DNA of 64,000 nucleotides from Tausonia pullulans (lineage: Eukaryota > Basidiomycota > Tremellomycetes > Cystofilobasidiales > Mrakiaceae), in assembly GCA_951802195.1 (NCBI GenBank), contig OX637620.1:2108001-2172000 (forward strand). The letters are read 5' to 3'. How positions within the stretch are numbered: the first letter of the stretch is position 1; every line of letters starts with the position of its first letter. This document shows positions 22,746 to 34,439 of this stretch, piece after piece. The notes below the pieces were generated by a model that saw only the letters and a program-made list of their open reading frames with translations, searched no databases and was not told where the DNA came from. The position numbers were made by a program, and so were the translations under genes.

Positions 22746-24367
22746 CTAGTTGAACTTGATCGAGTGGGACTCCATCTGGACAAGACACGAGAGATGGTGT
22801 CAGAGCGTTCGTCAGGCTGATCGCACAGCCAAGCGAGCTCACCGTGATCTCACCACCGCGGTAGCTTCCGCGCTTCTTCTTGTTCTTCTCCTTCGTAAAG
22901 CCCTTACCGCGCGTGACGATGAGGTCGGCTGAGGCCTTGGCTCCATAGTCGTTCATGGTTCCACCCTGTGTAAGAGCGGGGGGGGGAAGGAGCAAGAGCC
23001 AGGATCAGTTGTCGAAGCTCAAAATACGCCCACCTCACCGATGGGATGGACCTTAGCGTCGAAAGCGTTGTTTTTGAGGCGCTCGTCGTGGAACTCGTAG
23101 TCGCCATCCTTGATCCGCTGGAATCGTTGACCGGGCTGCTTGCCCTTCTTGCCTCCAGGCGCAGGCGAGCCCGAGAACGACGACGCCGGGCTGTCCGACG
23201 CGAGCTTGCGCTTCTTGTTGATCTCTTCGAGCGAGAGCGCAGGGGTCGCGCCCGTCGGGTTATCGAGGATCTCGACGACGACCGGGGCCGGGGAGGGGGA
23301 GGCGGCCTTGCGCTTCTTGGACGCGGGCTCGGCAACCTCGACGACTGTCGCAGTGATGACGGTCGAGAGCTTCGATTTTGACTTCTCCTCTTTGGCGGGC
23401 CTGGGCTTGGAGGGAGTAGGCTCGACGTCTGCTCGCCGCGAGAAAGAGAAAGGAGCGAAAGCGTATTGACAGAGAGGAGTCAGCTTACGCAACGAGCGAC
23501 GCAAGTCAAGCGGTGAGTGAGCTTGGTTTCTCACCAGAGTCCTCATCAGAGGAGGAACTGTCCGAGTCGGAGGAGGACGAGCTGTCATCTGAAGGAGATG
23601 AAGGACGGTAAGGGTGGTCAAGGTCAAGGTCAAGGTCAGACAATAGGGACGCGCGGAGACAGCCGAAGACAAGCAGTATGGCGGCGCGCGCTCACCCGAC
23701 GAAGAGTCCGAGTCCGAGGATGACGAGGAGTCCTCGTCGCCGCTGCTCTCCTCCTCACTTGAGCCCGACTCGGCAGTGGCCGTCGACGGCGTGGGCACCT
23801 GAGTGATGACAGCAGCGGCGACCTTGGCCGCGTGGCCGAGTCCGGCGACGACGGGGAGCTCGTCCTCGTCCTCAGACTCGGAGGACGATGAAGACGACGA
23901 CGATGACGACGACGACGAAGAGGAAGACGACGAGGAAGACGACGAGGAAGAAGAAGACGAAGACGAAGACGACGACGACGAAGAGCTGTCCGAGCGTTCG
24001 AAGAAGTGAGGGAGTCTCCTTCAGCCAAATTTCGGGATGGCCGAGACAGCCGGGGAGGGGAGCCAGCAAGCGGGCAGGGACTCACGCCTCCTTCGTAAGC
24101 GAGGTCGCGACGAGCTCAAGGAGACCCTTGGTGCCCGCTCCGACAACAGGGGTCTCGGTCTCGAGGTTGATGACCTGGAGGCACTCCTTACGAAGCGACT
24201 TGGCTGTCTTGGTGTGCTCGCGCGAGGTAAGGAAGGCGTGGATGAGCGCGTACGTCTCTGCGACGACAGCAGTGGACGGGGAGACGGTAGTTAGCTTGTG
24301 TACTGAGATCTGGGGAGCGCCTGTACTGGGCCTGTGACTGACGCTTAAGGGCTGCGGTGTCGGACAT
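22746..24367 (-). CDS. SRP40: Srp40/NOLC1 (Nopp140)-like nucleolar phosphoprotein
   Basis: Chaperone-like nucleolar protein linked to snoRNP assembly and Pol I function in other eukaryotes. The first exon is tiny (MSDTAALK, ATG at 24367). The next gives ETYALIHAFLTSREHTKTAK, a LisH-like N-terminal helix pair usual for Nopp140. The middle (about 24000-23520) is an alternating acidic-Ser/basic low-complexity region, the CK2-substrate type. The C-terminal SRP40 domain is clear: QRIKDGDYEFHDERLKNNAF (near 23090), then YGAKASADLIVTRGKGFTKE and KNKKKRGSYRGGEIT (22940-22850), ending SHSIKFN at 22746. It lies 299 bases upstream of PUF6, so two ribosome-biogenesis genes sit in tandem. Long opposite-strand frames across the (GAC)n region are artefacts. 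Confidence 0.92.
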
Positions 24368-24615
24368 GCTGAGACGAGAGGATGGTGGTGGTCGAGACGC
24401 TTTCCCCGCGTCTGGTCGCGTTCCTGCTCTTCTCTCCTATCCTCTAAGCGCGCTTATCCCCAGTTCTTCACGCACAGACCCGACTTATAACAGTAAAGAG
24501 ACGCGACAAAGTCATCGAAGAGGAGAGCGGAGGCACGACACAACAAAGAGGCAAGCGACAGAGAGACAAAGGAAGAAACAAGAAAAGAAAACGAAGGAGA
24601 ACAGTAGCATCCAGC

Positions 24616-27506
24616 TCATATCGCGACGCCATACGCTTTGATCTTCTCAATGAGGCTCTTGCTCTCCTGCTTGTAGTCGAGCTTCCACGCCCGTTTGATG
24701 GAGAACCGCGCCCGAGTCTGCTCCTGGAGGATGGATAGCAGAGGGTGCATGGGTCAGGCCGCGTGCGCACAATCAGATCAAGAGGGAGAGCCAGATCCTA
24801 CAAACCTGGAAGGTGTCCATCTTGGCCGAACAGTTGAAGTTCCAAGACTGGCCGCACGCTCTCTCAAGGACGGCCTGCGCAGCAGAATCGTCCTCCTCCT
24901 TCAGCGCTTGGAGCTCGTTCGCAGTCACACCGAGGAGTTGCTCGCCGGCCTCATTGAACGCAGTGATCCACGACTGGCCGGTGTGGTCGACCGTCGAGAT
25001 CGAGAGGATGTAGCTTTGTGGGGGGGAGGGGGGGTTGTGCAAGCGGCCAGTCAGCTTGAGAGATCGATTTAAAGACTGCTTTCCCCGCCGGTGAACTCAC
25101 CGCCAAGTCGGGGAGTCCCAGCTCTTGTCGCACTTCTCGCAACGCCAGCTGCCGCCATCCTCGACGACCTTCTTGTTGCAGCCGTCCGTGGAGCACGCCG
25201 GGTAGCTACAGTTCTCAAGCTTGATGTAAGAGATGGTCGCCTTGACGGTGAACCACTCCATGCGGTCATTCATGCCGATGCCCTCGTCACGGACCTCGCC
25301 GATCGTCTTAAAGACGTCCCGCGAGCCAGCGCCCCCCGAGGCTCCTCCGCTGCCGGCGCCCGCGTGCGACTTAAAGTTCAGCGAATTGAGCGAATCGTAC
25401 CTGGAGAGAGACGGAGGATCAGCTAAGCTGTGGTAGCGACAGAAGATCGGAAGGATAAAGGATGATAGACGCACCACCCGCGGAGGCTGAAAGCCTCGGG
25501 GATGTCCGGGTTGACGCTCATTGTGCTCGAGCTGAACATGGAGAGGGTCCGGCCTGAACACCGAACGAGACGCGAGGTCAGAGCCAGAGAGCAAGGTGAG
25601 GCAGAAGAGTGCCACAGAAGCAACGCACCTCCAAAGTCGCCCACCTTGACGCCCTTGAAGGCGACGACGGTCTTTTCGGGCGTGCTGAAGTTCTCCGCCG
25701 TCTTGCCCCAGAGCGTGAGACGGACCGAGAACTCGGAGCGGTCGACGACGGTGATATCGCGTTTGGGAATCTGGCGAACGACGAGAACGACGGTCAACTT
25801 CCGAATAACTCTCTCTGGACCAGGCAAGCACCCACCGGTTTCTGAGTCGCCCTGGACGTGATGCTCGAGAGCTCTCCAACGTCCTTGATGACAACGAGGA
25901 CGTCTGAAGAGAACAAATCTCCCATCAGTCACCCATCCCGTCTGACCGAGGGAGATTGAACTGGAGACGAACCACAGGTGTTGTCCTTCTCGAGGTCGCC
26001 GAGCGTCGAGAGCTCGACAAAGTTGTACTTAACCTGGGGCACGGCTCCCTCGTCCTCGCACTAGCATGCCATGTGAGTGCATGCGTCAGCAGTGTGTTTG
26101 GAAAAGCGAGCGCGCGCGCTTGACCGGCCACACAGGCCCCACGCACCGGCTCGATCTCGGTCTTGGAGTCAAAGGAGATTTCGTAGTCGTTGTTAACGGT
26201 AGAAAACTGTTTCTTGGCGATCTGGATCCGGGCCTTGGTGACGAAGTAGACCTATGAGAGAGAGCAGACGCGGCAAGTCAGTCCACGCGACGTGACGCGA
26301 CTGGCGCGGAGTGTATGCCCGCTCTTCTCGCACCTTGCCCTCTTGCAGCAGGTCGTAGAACGCATCGCATTGCTCGTTGAAACCCGTGGCTTTGATCTCT
26401 CCCTGTATCCGAATGGGCATCACGTCAGCGGTCACGTCTCAGGCCAGACCTCAACGCGTTCTGTAAGTGAGAGGAGGCTAGACGAACTGAATCGTCCATG
26501 AACGTCACCGAGAAGAGCTTGCCCTCGCCCCGCTGGTTCGACCAGACCTTGATATCCGACTTCTGAATGACGCGGGCCTTGATGGTCCACCTGGGAAGGG
26601 GAGAACAGGGCGACGCAGTGATCAGTCAAGGGGCACTAGAGAAGACGGTGCAAACGAGAGGTTGAATGAACTTGTTCTGGTACGGGCTAAGGCCCTCAAT
26701 CGGGTACAGAGGGCCGTGGTCTCCTCCGCGACCTCCTCCGGCCCTGTTGGCTCCTCCACCTCCACGAGCGGCGGGAGCCAAGCCACCCCGAGCTCCACCG
26801 GCTATCGTCGTTGTGGAAGGAGCGGCTCCCTTGGCGCTCGAGAAGCCTCCCCTCGCTCCACCAGCGGCAGCTGACGCTACAGCAGCAGCAGCGGCAGCCG
26901 GAGCAGTGGTGGAGGGAGCAGTGGTGTCGCTAACGGTCTCCACGCTGGACGGGTTGCCGAACTTCTCGTCATGCTTAGAGACCGGCTCGACGCCGAGCGC
27001 GATGATGAGCCTGGAGAGGAAGGAGGGGAGCGAAGGACGCGTGTCGTCAGCAAGGAGGAGCTTACCTGTCCCCCGCCCTCTCGCTCGCTCCGCGCTCACT
27101 TCCGCTCCGAAACGTAGTTAAGTGCATAGGATGTGAGCCGGATAACCGAGTTTTTCTCGATCTCGCCGTTCTCGATGAAGCGGTTGAGCTGAGTGGCGAG
27201 CATGGCCTGGATGTAGTGATCGCCGTCTGAGAGGATCAGGCTGGAGATCGGACGGGTAGGAGGAGCCGGGAGAGGGTCAGCAGCCAACCTCTATCTCGCT
27301 CTTGCTTTTTCTCGCCAAAACAGCCATAGAGCAGGGCTACTTGCAGACCACCGAGCTCGAGCTTTGACTCACCGGTGGCGGTCCTGAGCGCCCGCGTTGG
27401 CCTGGCCTATCTTCTTGATGGAGAGGACCTGAAAGAGCGGCTGGTAGTCCGCCTCGGACTCTGCGTCCTGATGGAGCTTGATGGCGGCTCCCTTGGTGAG
27501 AGACAT
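24616..27506 (-). CDS. RFA1: Replication protein A 70-kDa subunit (RPA1)
   Basis: Large subunit of the single-stranded DNA-binding heterotrimer for replication, repair and recombination. Order: N-terminal OB fold from [17 protein letters not shown] (27506) through [16 protein letters not shown] and [14 protein letters not shown]; then an Ala/Gly-rich linker with RGG-like repeats (about 26940-26720). DBD-A starts [15 protein letters not shown] and has [23 protein letters not shown] has [19 protein letters not shown] and [19 protein letters not shown] has [20 protein letters not shown] followed by WRCEKC, the four-Cys zinc ribbon embedded in the OB fold. The end is [16 protein letters not shown]. 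All four OB folds are present and the gene looks intact. Two ACGCGT boxes lie upstream of the ATG. Confidence 0.96.
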
Positions 27507-27896
27507 GGTGCGAGAGTGAGGAAAGGAGGCGAGGGGGAGGGTGGAGGGTGGAGAGTGGTGGGGTTGGGTGGAAGTGAAAGGAGAGGGAGAGGGAGCCCGC
27601 GACTGGGCCTTCCACGCGTCTCGACTAGAAAGGCACGGCGCGTCGCGCAACGCGTCCTATCCCTGTTTTACTCATTGTCGGTTGTCACCCCACCAACAAG
27701 GTCTTTGTCCACGGCTTGTCTGGCTCTGCACGGTCACCCTCTCCTGTCTGAAAGGACGCCATAAAAAACGCCTTTGTTCGGGGGCTCTTTCACACGCAGA
27801 ACTTCCACCACACACGCGCGCGCTCTCTCAGATCTTCTAAGGGCCTCATGATAACGCAATCTAGCATAGGGCCGAAACAATGACTAAGCTTAGGGC
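27507..27896. promoter_or_regulatory. RPA1 promoter region and SAP gene 3' end, with two MCB-type ACGCGT boxes
   Basis: Both flanking genes are on the minus strand, so this holds the RFA1 promoter and the downstream region of the SAP gene. Palindromic ACGCGT occurs at 27614-27619 and 27650-27655, 108 and 144 bases before the RFA1 ATG, with the related GGCGCGTCGCGC between them. In yeasts ACGCGT is the MBF (Mbp1/Swi6) site of G1/S DNA-replication genes, including RFA1. The function here is inferred. Confidence 0.6.
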
Positions 27897-30800
27897 TCAA
27901 GGATGCTTCTCAGCCTCGGCCTCGATTGCAAGCACGATCTCGTCCTCTGCGAAGATGGGAAGGGTGGAGGTTAGGTCCAGCCATCAATATCCCGCAAAAG
28001 CTCTAAGACAACGACTCACTCGGGACGACAATCGTCTTGCCTTCGGCCGTCTTCTTTTCAAGCAGACCGTGGTGCTCCGTCGTCGTCTTCGGATCGACGC
28101 CCGGTCCAAGCGGTCGCTCGACCGATGTTGCCTCGAGAAGACTCGAGTCTGGCGGGGAAATGGCCGACACTGAATGGGGAGACAAGACGAGTGTTAATCA
28201 GGCAAGAAAGGACGTGTAGCTTGTGGCTTTGCGAGGAGAAGGACCAACTCGGTGTAAAGATTGAACTTGCCCCTGGCGGCAGCTGAAGCCGTTCCGTCGG
28301 GGAAGACGACGGCGAAGAAAGTGAGAGAGCAGTCGTCCGGGCCGCCAATCGAATCGGCGACGTCGATTGCGGAATCGGGATTGCCGAAATGGTTGACGAG
28401 ACGTCGGAGCTCGTCGGCTGGAACGAGCCCCACCCGGCGGGAGCGGAACCCGTCGGCGTCGAAGCGTCGTCCTCGTCACCCGAGTCACCATCGACAAAGT
28501 TTTGCGCGAACGAGGCGTCGTTCCACTCGAGAGCAGCAAGGGCCTCTGAATTGGCCGATTGGGGACCGCTCGGCGCCGCAAAGTCGTCCCCGAACGGGTC
28601 GGCGTCGGCGTTGTCGCCTGTTGATCTCGATGGCGTCGATTGGAAGCTGCCCCACGCGTCATCCTGTAAGAGTGGCATTAGCGGGCGAGAAAATGCAAAG
28701 GGAGAGCAGATTAGCTCACGTCGTCGTCATCAAAAGCTGAACTCGAGCTAGCGCCAAAGCTCTGTGATGGGAGGACTGGGGGTCAGTAGAGTGGAGGGGC
28801 CGATGCGGGTTCTCAAGGGGGAAACGCACGTCGTCCCGAGCGTGATGGGATCCTTCTCGCCGCATCGAGCTGAAGGCATCTTCCGAGACGGGCCGATTGA
28901 ATGACTGCGAGTCGTTGATCCAGCCTTCGTCGTCGTCGTCGTCGTCTGAGGAGGAGGACTCGAACTGCCGATCTGAGGCACCCGAAGTCATCTGCTGGGC
29001 GAGATACCGGGAGAACTGGCGAGCGACGAACGAGCGGTCAGCGATAAACGCGAGACCCTCAGCCTGAAAGACTCACCACTTCGGTCGCATTGCCACTTCC
29101 GCCGTCCTCTGAGGACAGCCCGCCGCCAAAGTTCCGCGAGAACGCTGACATCCCCGGCGAGTTGTCGTCGTCGTCGTCGCTATCGCTTTCGAGGTCCACC
29201 CCGGAGCCGTCCATGCCCATACCCGACCCAAGGGGTGGGCCGGGCCGGCCACCGCCCATAATAGTATTGTCCTTGGCCTTGGCCGCCTGGTAGGGGCCCT
29301 CAACAAACGCCGCCCACTCGGACGCGTGATACGATGGCGCGATGATTGCGAAAAGATCGGCGGGACATCGCTCGAAGAATTTGAGAATCTCCTCAGCGAT
29401 GAGGATGAGGTGACCCATGAAGCCGAGGCGGACCCTATGAGAGCGAATCAGGTCAGCAACGCTCAGTCTCGTCGAGAGATGGCGCAGGCAACGAACGGCA
29501 TCGCGTCGTTGAGTTTCTGTCCGTGGAGGACCTTGTCGATAAGAGAGGCGTCGTTGAAAAGGACAACGACGAGGTCACGATTGAGGCCCGGATTGAGTCG
29601 GCCAGAGAGAATCTGCTGGAATATGTCATATATGACGTTGTGGAGGAAGTTGTTCAGGGGGTGCTCAATGAGCAGGTCCTTGAGAAAGAGAGGAGAAAAG
29701 ACCAAGGGAGGTGAGCAAGAGCAAGGAACTCGAAAGAAAAAAAACATGCCAGGACGTACGAAGAGGGGGAGGAGAAGACCGCGGTCAATGAACGTCTGCT
29801 TGAGGGTGTCTCCGGGAGAGAGCCCCCCGGATGAGCCAGCTGACGTCAAAGCCTTGTTAGATGAGGACGAGACGGCGGTTGTGCTGAGCACGGCGTGCTG
29901 GCTGACTGAGGCGACGTCCGAAGCAGTAGTGTCGGCAGGGGTCGCAGCAGCGACCAGCTCCGAAATGACAGGCTCCGAGGTCTCGGGGGTCTTGGCCCCT
30001 GAGACTGGGGCGGCAGTAGCAGCAGTAGCAGCGATGTCTTCCTTCTCAGCAGGAGCCGGAGCCGAGGACAACACGTCGGGCACGGAGGATGTCGTCTGCG
30101 ACTCGGCGACAACGCCTTCCATATTGCCGACGTCACTCGACGCGGCCGAGCTCGTGCTGACGGGGAGTTCCTTCGCCTCCTGGAAGACCTCATCGGCGGC
30201 GCGGTCGTCAACATCGCTCTCGGACGCACTAAGCGCGACAGAGAGATCGTCGAGGCCCGAGAGGCCGCCGACGAGCCGGCCGTCATCGTCATAAGACGGT
30301 CCCGTTCCGTTAGGCCGATTGAGGATGGCCATGTTGGAGCAGTGGAGAAGTTCGGCATAGAGCTCGATGATCCGGAACCGTTCGAGCGTGAGTGGGGCAG
30401 CGGCGCCAGCTGTTGTCGGCACGGGCTGCACCTAAAAGAAGGACAGAGCCAGGCTCAGCCCAATTCAAGAGAGGAAAGGGAGACCTTGGCTTACGTCCGA
30501 GCGGGGCCGTTCGATCAGTTCCTGGAAGCTACCGAGGCGGGCGCTCAGCACGGTGAGCATACTGCCAAGGTGGACAATGCCCATCCCCTGGTTGAGGCTC
30601 TCCATGGCATCTTCCATGTCCTTTTGGTCGTTCGACTCGCGGTCCTCGCCATTGGTCACGGTCTCCGCCGCCTCGCACTCCGTTAAGGGGGGCCGTGAAG
30701 ATGAATGCTGCATGAGGCCCTGACGGAGCGTGTGAAAGAGATGTGGCTCAGAGTAATCCGAGTTGTTCTTCCGGATGAGCTCGATAAAGACGGCGATCGA

Positions 30801-32339
30801 AGAGGTCAGCGACGATGTCGACGGCGCCATTGAAGCAACATCCCCGTTCGCAGCCGTCTGGTCTGAGGTCCGGAGAGGCTCGTCGAGCATGTAGCCGACC
30901 AGCCGTTCGACGGTGTCCTCGGCGACGAGCTCGCGGGCAAACTTGTTGTTCCGCATCGGGCCAAGTCCGCCGGGGGCGCTGCTGTCAGGCCCGCCAGGGG
31001 AGCCGAGGTTGGGGTTGAAGGGACCAGGCGCGGGCGCCGACATGGTGATGATGCCCTTGAGAAGGTCAGTCGCCGTCTCATGATGGTGTGGGTAGTGCGA
31101 AGGGGCGAGGAAAGAGGTAAGACGGGGGATGAGGGACTCGGACGAAAGCCACTGGAAGGCAGAGCAAGAAGCCAGTCAGTCGGCGAGCGAGTGGGTAGGG
31201 AAATGGGCTGGCCCTACGTCGATGACACCCTGGCCAGAGGGCGCGTCTTCGCACTGGATGATGCGGAAGAGAAGGTCGACAATGGCCGGGGAATGTATTT
31301 TTCGAAGAATTCGCTCGAGGACGAAAGGCTGCGAGCGAATGAAGGAGAGCATCTTGGGAGGGGCGCGCGTGGTCGATCAGACGAGTGTCAAGTCGCCCTT
31401 GCTGAGTCGACGATGACTCACGTCTGCCGTCTTCTTCGTTAGAAAGACCGAGTTGACCCGCGCCCAGAGGCCGTAGACGAGCTCGGTGCCGTTGCCAGCG
31501 TCGGCGGCCAGCTCGTCCTCGAGTGTCTGCTCCGTGATCGACTTGGGAGCAGCGGCGGCGGCAGGGCTGTCCGTCTCGGCCAGCTCTGAACTGGGCGCAT
31601 TGTCCGTCGAAGAAACAGCGGCGGCTATGGGCGAGAGAGTGCTGGCGTCTACGAGGACATCGACGAGGTCAACATCCATGACGGCCGACGATGGGGAGGA
31701 CGGCGACGACGAGGACGTGTCACCCGGGGGTACAAGGGGAACTTCGTCCTTGGTAGGGACGGGACTGAGCACGGCCTCCCAGAAGGGCCGCATGAGGTCA
31801 TGCGAGGGAGAGAGCGACGTCTCAACAATTGTCCAGAGCTCGGAGCAAAGAACCTCGGTGGCAAGGGCCGGGAACCTGGCAAAGAGGGTCACAACGCAAT
31901 AAAGCAAGGGAAGAGAAACAAGAGTGCGAAGTGCGTGTCAGCCAAGAACAACGAAGGAAGCACAATGCATTGAGGACAGCGAGCCACAACGAGAGCCAGC
32001 TCTGTACAGCGACGAGAAGCTCAAAGACAGTCTCGTTCGGCAAAGATGGCAGGCGGGCAGGCAGGAAGGAACGAGGACTGACCTCGTCGCCCGCTTCTTG
32101 TCCTCCTCAGTCTCGCGTCCGCGCTTCTCCGGCGACTCAAGACCTTTGGTCACCCAGCCCATGAGACCGCGGATGGCCTCAGGCCTGGAGAGGAAGTCAA
32201 TGAGCCGGGTGTTAGACTGGCCCTTGAGCTCGGAGAGGAGCTCGTCGTCGTCAAGCAGCTCCTCGAGTGACGGAGGCGGGTCCCGAGCGAGAAGGACGTC
32301 GATCTGGCCGCCTTGTGTGTTGAGGTAGCGCCAGAACAT
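27897..32339 (-). CDS. SIT4-associated protein (SAP185/190 family), PP6-type phosphatase regulatory subunit
   Basis: Regulatory subunit of Sit4/PP6 phosphatase, acting in G1/S control and nutrient signalling in yeast. The ATG at 32339 gives MFWRYLNTQGGQIDVLLARD, then LEELLDDDELLSELKGQS and NTRLIDFLSRPEAI, the hallmark SAP start. Later blocks include RFPALATEVLCSELWTIVET, ERLVGYMLDEP, MGIVHLGSMLTVLSARLGSF (near 30570), FRIIELYAELLHCSNMAILN (near 30350) and FFERCPADLFAIIAP (near 29370). The C-terminal part is acidic and Ser-rich, with SDDDDD-like stretches at about 29180 and 28930, and ends EIVLAIEAEAEKHP at 27897. At least ten exons; roughly 1,300 residues, in the family range. Fungi often have several SAP paralogues, and I cannot say which this is. 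Confidence 0.92.
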
Positions 32340-33462
32340 GGTGTGGGACGCCAGGCTCTCGGGGGCAGGTTTGGGCGGAGGAGGAGAGGAAAGGGGATCT
32401 AAAGAGGAAGGTCGCCAGTGGATACCAGTGAGAAGGGAAAGAGGAGTGGAGGATGAGCAGCTGGCGGTTGAGCGGCACGCGAGCAGCCCCTCCCCGGCGT
32501 GGCGCGGTTCCTCGCTCGCTCGGCGCGTTTGATCGCTTCCCCCCTGATACTCGTCTTAACAACGAGTATATTCGACCAAAAGTGCCCCTTGATCGTAGTC
32601 TTGAATCAGAGGCTATCTTAGATGACGAGAGATTTGTGTTGTTCCTAGCAAACAAAGGGGGAGTTGTCGTCAGCGAACGTCAACATCAGAACTCCGCGCA
32701 GATTGGGTCGTCGGGTGCTGGTTCGGTCGGTATCAACCTTGGGCCGGCCGATTCAAGCACATCGGCCAAGCCGCCCAAAACGCCTTGAAGATAGGCAGGT
32801 TTCTAGCTGACAAGATGAAGATGGCCGCGGGCTTTTCACTAGGTGGTAAGGCAAGGAAGGGGAGATGAAGTATGCGGTCGTTTTCCATGCAGCTTGACTT
32901 GTTCGAGAGCTCGGCAGTAGGTTGGCCACATAGGGCTTGCCGATCCTCAGAGCGAGGAGGAGTTCAATGAATGGATTGCGGATGTCAACGACGATGGAGA
33001 CTTCGGGTCATCGATGATGCGTGGGGTCATGATCAACATTGGAAGGGAAGGAGCGACATAACACCGCTGGATGTGAGTCCTCTCCCTCGAGTCCCTTGTG
33101 AAGGAGGAGTGCTGATCCATCGCGTAGCATCGCCTCGTAAGATCGGCTCGCGGAATTTTACGGTCTCTCTTCAGAATGCGTTGGGCGTATCTCGCGGAGC
33201 GATAGCGGGACGGCTGACTTGCTTGCAGGCGGCCACATAGGAAATCCCGAGTTCAATCAACAACTAGGGGAATCGGCTCAGACTCCTCCGCAAGGGCGTC
33301 GGCTTCATGAGGTCGAGCTGGGCTCCTTCATCATTTCCGCTCGCCCCTGTTAACTAGCTCATCTTATCATATCGCAGCTTCGACCATATCCCACGACGAC
33401 CAACAAGACCGACGGCTGGGCCAACAGGAACTTCAAAGCAGATGGGGGTCCGTTGTCCGGTT
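32340..33462. other. Intergenic region with a possible unrecognised gene relic
   Basis: Upstream of the SAP gene. Bases 32840-33330 on the plus strand show a peptide-like pattern in which two stretches resemble real coding text: IGLADPQSEEEFNEWIADVN (near 32940-33000) and GHIGNPEFNQQLGESAQTPP (near 33233-33290). They are separated by stops. I do not recognise the family; it may be a decayed gene. Confidence 0.35.
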
Positions 33463-33818
33463 CTCACGGATTTACCACATAGGCTCTGTCTGCGCCTATG
33501 TGGCTGGCAGAATCTCGCGGACCCGCCACCTCGGCTCCGCGTTTGTGTAGCATCGCCCTTTCTTGCTCGGCTTCCGTATCTTCAGCCTTATTTTCAGCCA
33601 CACTGTCCCACACTCTTTGTTATCTTAGACTTAACCCATAAGACGCTTAGTTCATCGTATATTTTGTTCTGCACTCTGACTATCATTTGGATTCGACAAA
33701 CCTGCCTAATACCTCGAAGCTAGCCTGTGTCACTGCCAGCACTTCAGTCTACTACTCCACCTATGTTTCTCTTCTCATCCATCCTCCTCAGCCCTTGAAC
33801 TTTGGGCCAATCCTAACA
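33463..33818 (+). mobile_element. Solo-LTR-like repeat, copy A, with hairpin leader
   Basis: LTR-type body at 33505-33818, beginning near GAATCTCGCGGACCCGCC and ending CCAATCCTAACA. It is preceded by a leader at 33463-33504 that holds an inverted repeat (CCACATAGGC at 33475-33484 and GCCTATGTGG at 33494-33503). The core CTGACTATCATTTGGATTCG is shared with the other copies. Old and non-coding. Confidence 0.75.
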
Positions 33819-34439
33819 TCTGCCTTTCAGCGCTCCGGAAGATGACTCGATTCACCATGAGCCGACTCTTCGACTATAAGGGCGTCCATCGTCCATCAGA
33901 AGTGGGTCTGCTTGATACATGGCGTGCCCTGGCTTGTCTGATCTCGATCATCTTGCAGCGTCGCCAACCCCTGCTTCGGACACTCCCTCGAGCGGCCCTG
34001 GACGGGGATCTTCCCATGCACCGCCTCTGAGCTGATGGACTGTCAGCAGGGAAAGGCGTGAGACCACTGTTATTGCGAGGACCTCAATAAATGATAGACC
34101 TTAATCGGCTTGTTCAAGGAAGCGAGCGAGTTGCTGCGCACACACCTGTTTCTCCGCGACATGCTGCCTCGGCTAGTCCTTCTCCCAGCGTCCGGAGGAA
34201 GGGTTTCGCGGATGAATGCCTGCTCCAGGCGAACCCCTGGATTGCATGCGCCACGCGGGGCAGCGAGAGCCGGCAGCCTGTGCCCGGCGGGCGGGGGCAG
34301 GGTCGCGCGTCTTCTCTGTCTCACTCAACCTGAACATAAAACATGAACCTTGCTCGCCGGACCCCTTCGTCCTCGTCCCCATGCAGTTTCGGACACCCAA
34401 CCATCACCAACCTCTATCTTCCCTGTCCTGCCGCTCGCC
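33819..34439. other. Intergenic region upstream of the membrane-protein gene
   Basis: About 620 bases without a supportable gene. A 62-codon open frame at 33842-34030 and others in the GC-rich stretch 34110-34330 show no recognisable family or splice context. Confidence 0.5.

Noticed and set aside
23800-24010. Long plus-strand Asp/Glu-rich open frames
   Set aside because: They are the complement of the Ser/Asp-repeat coding region of the SRP40-like gene, whose splicing and C-terminal domain are clear on the minus strand.
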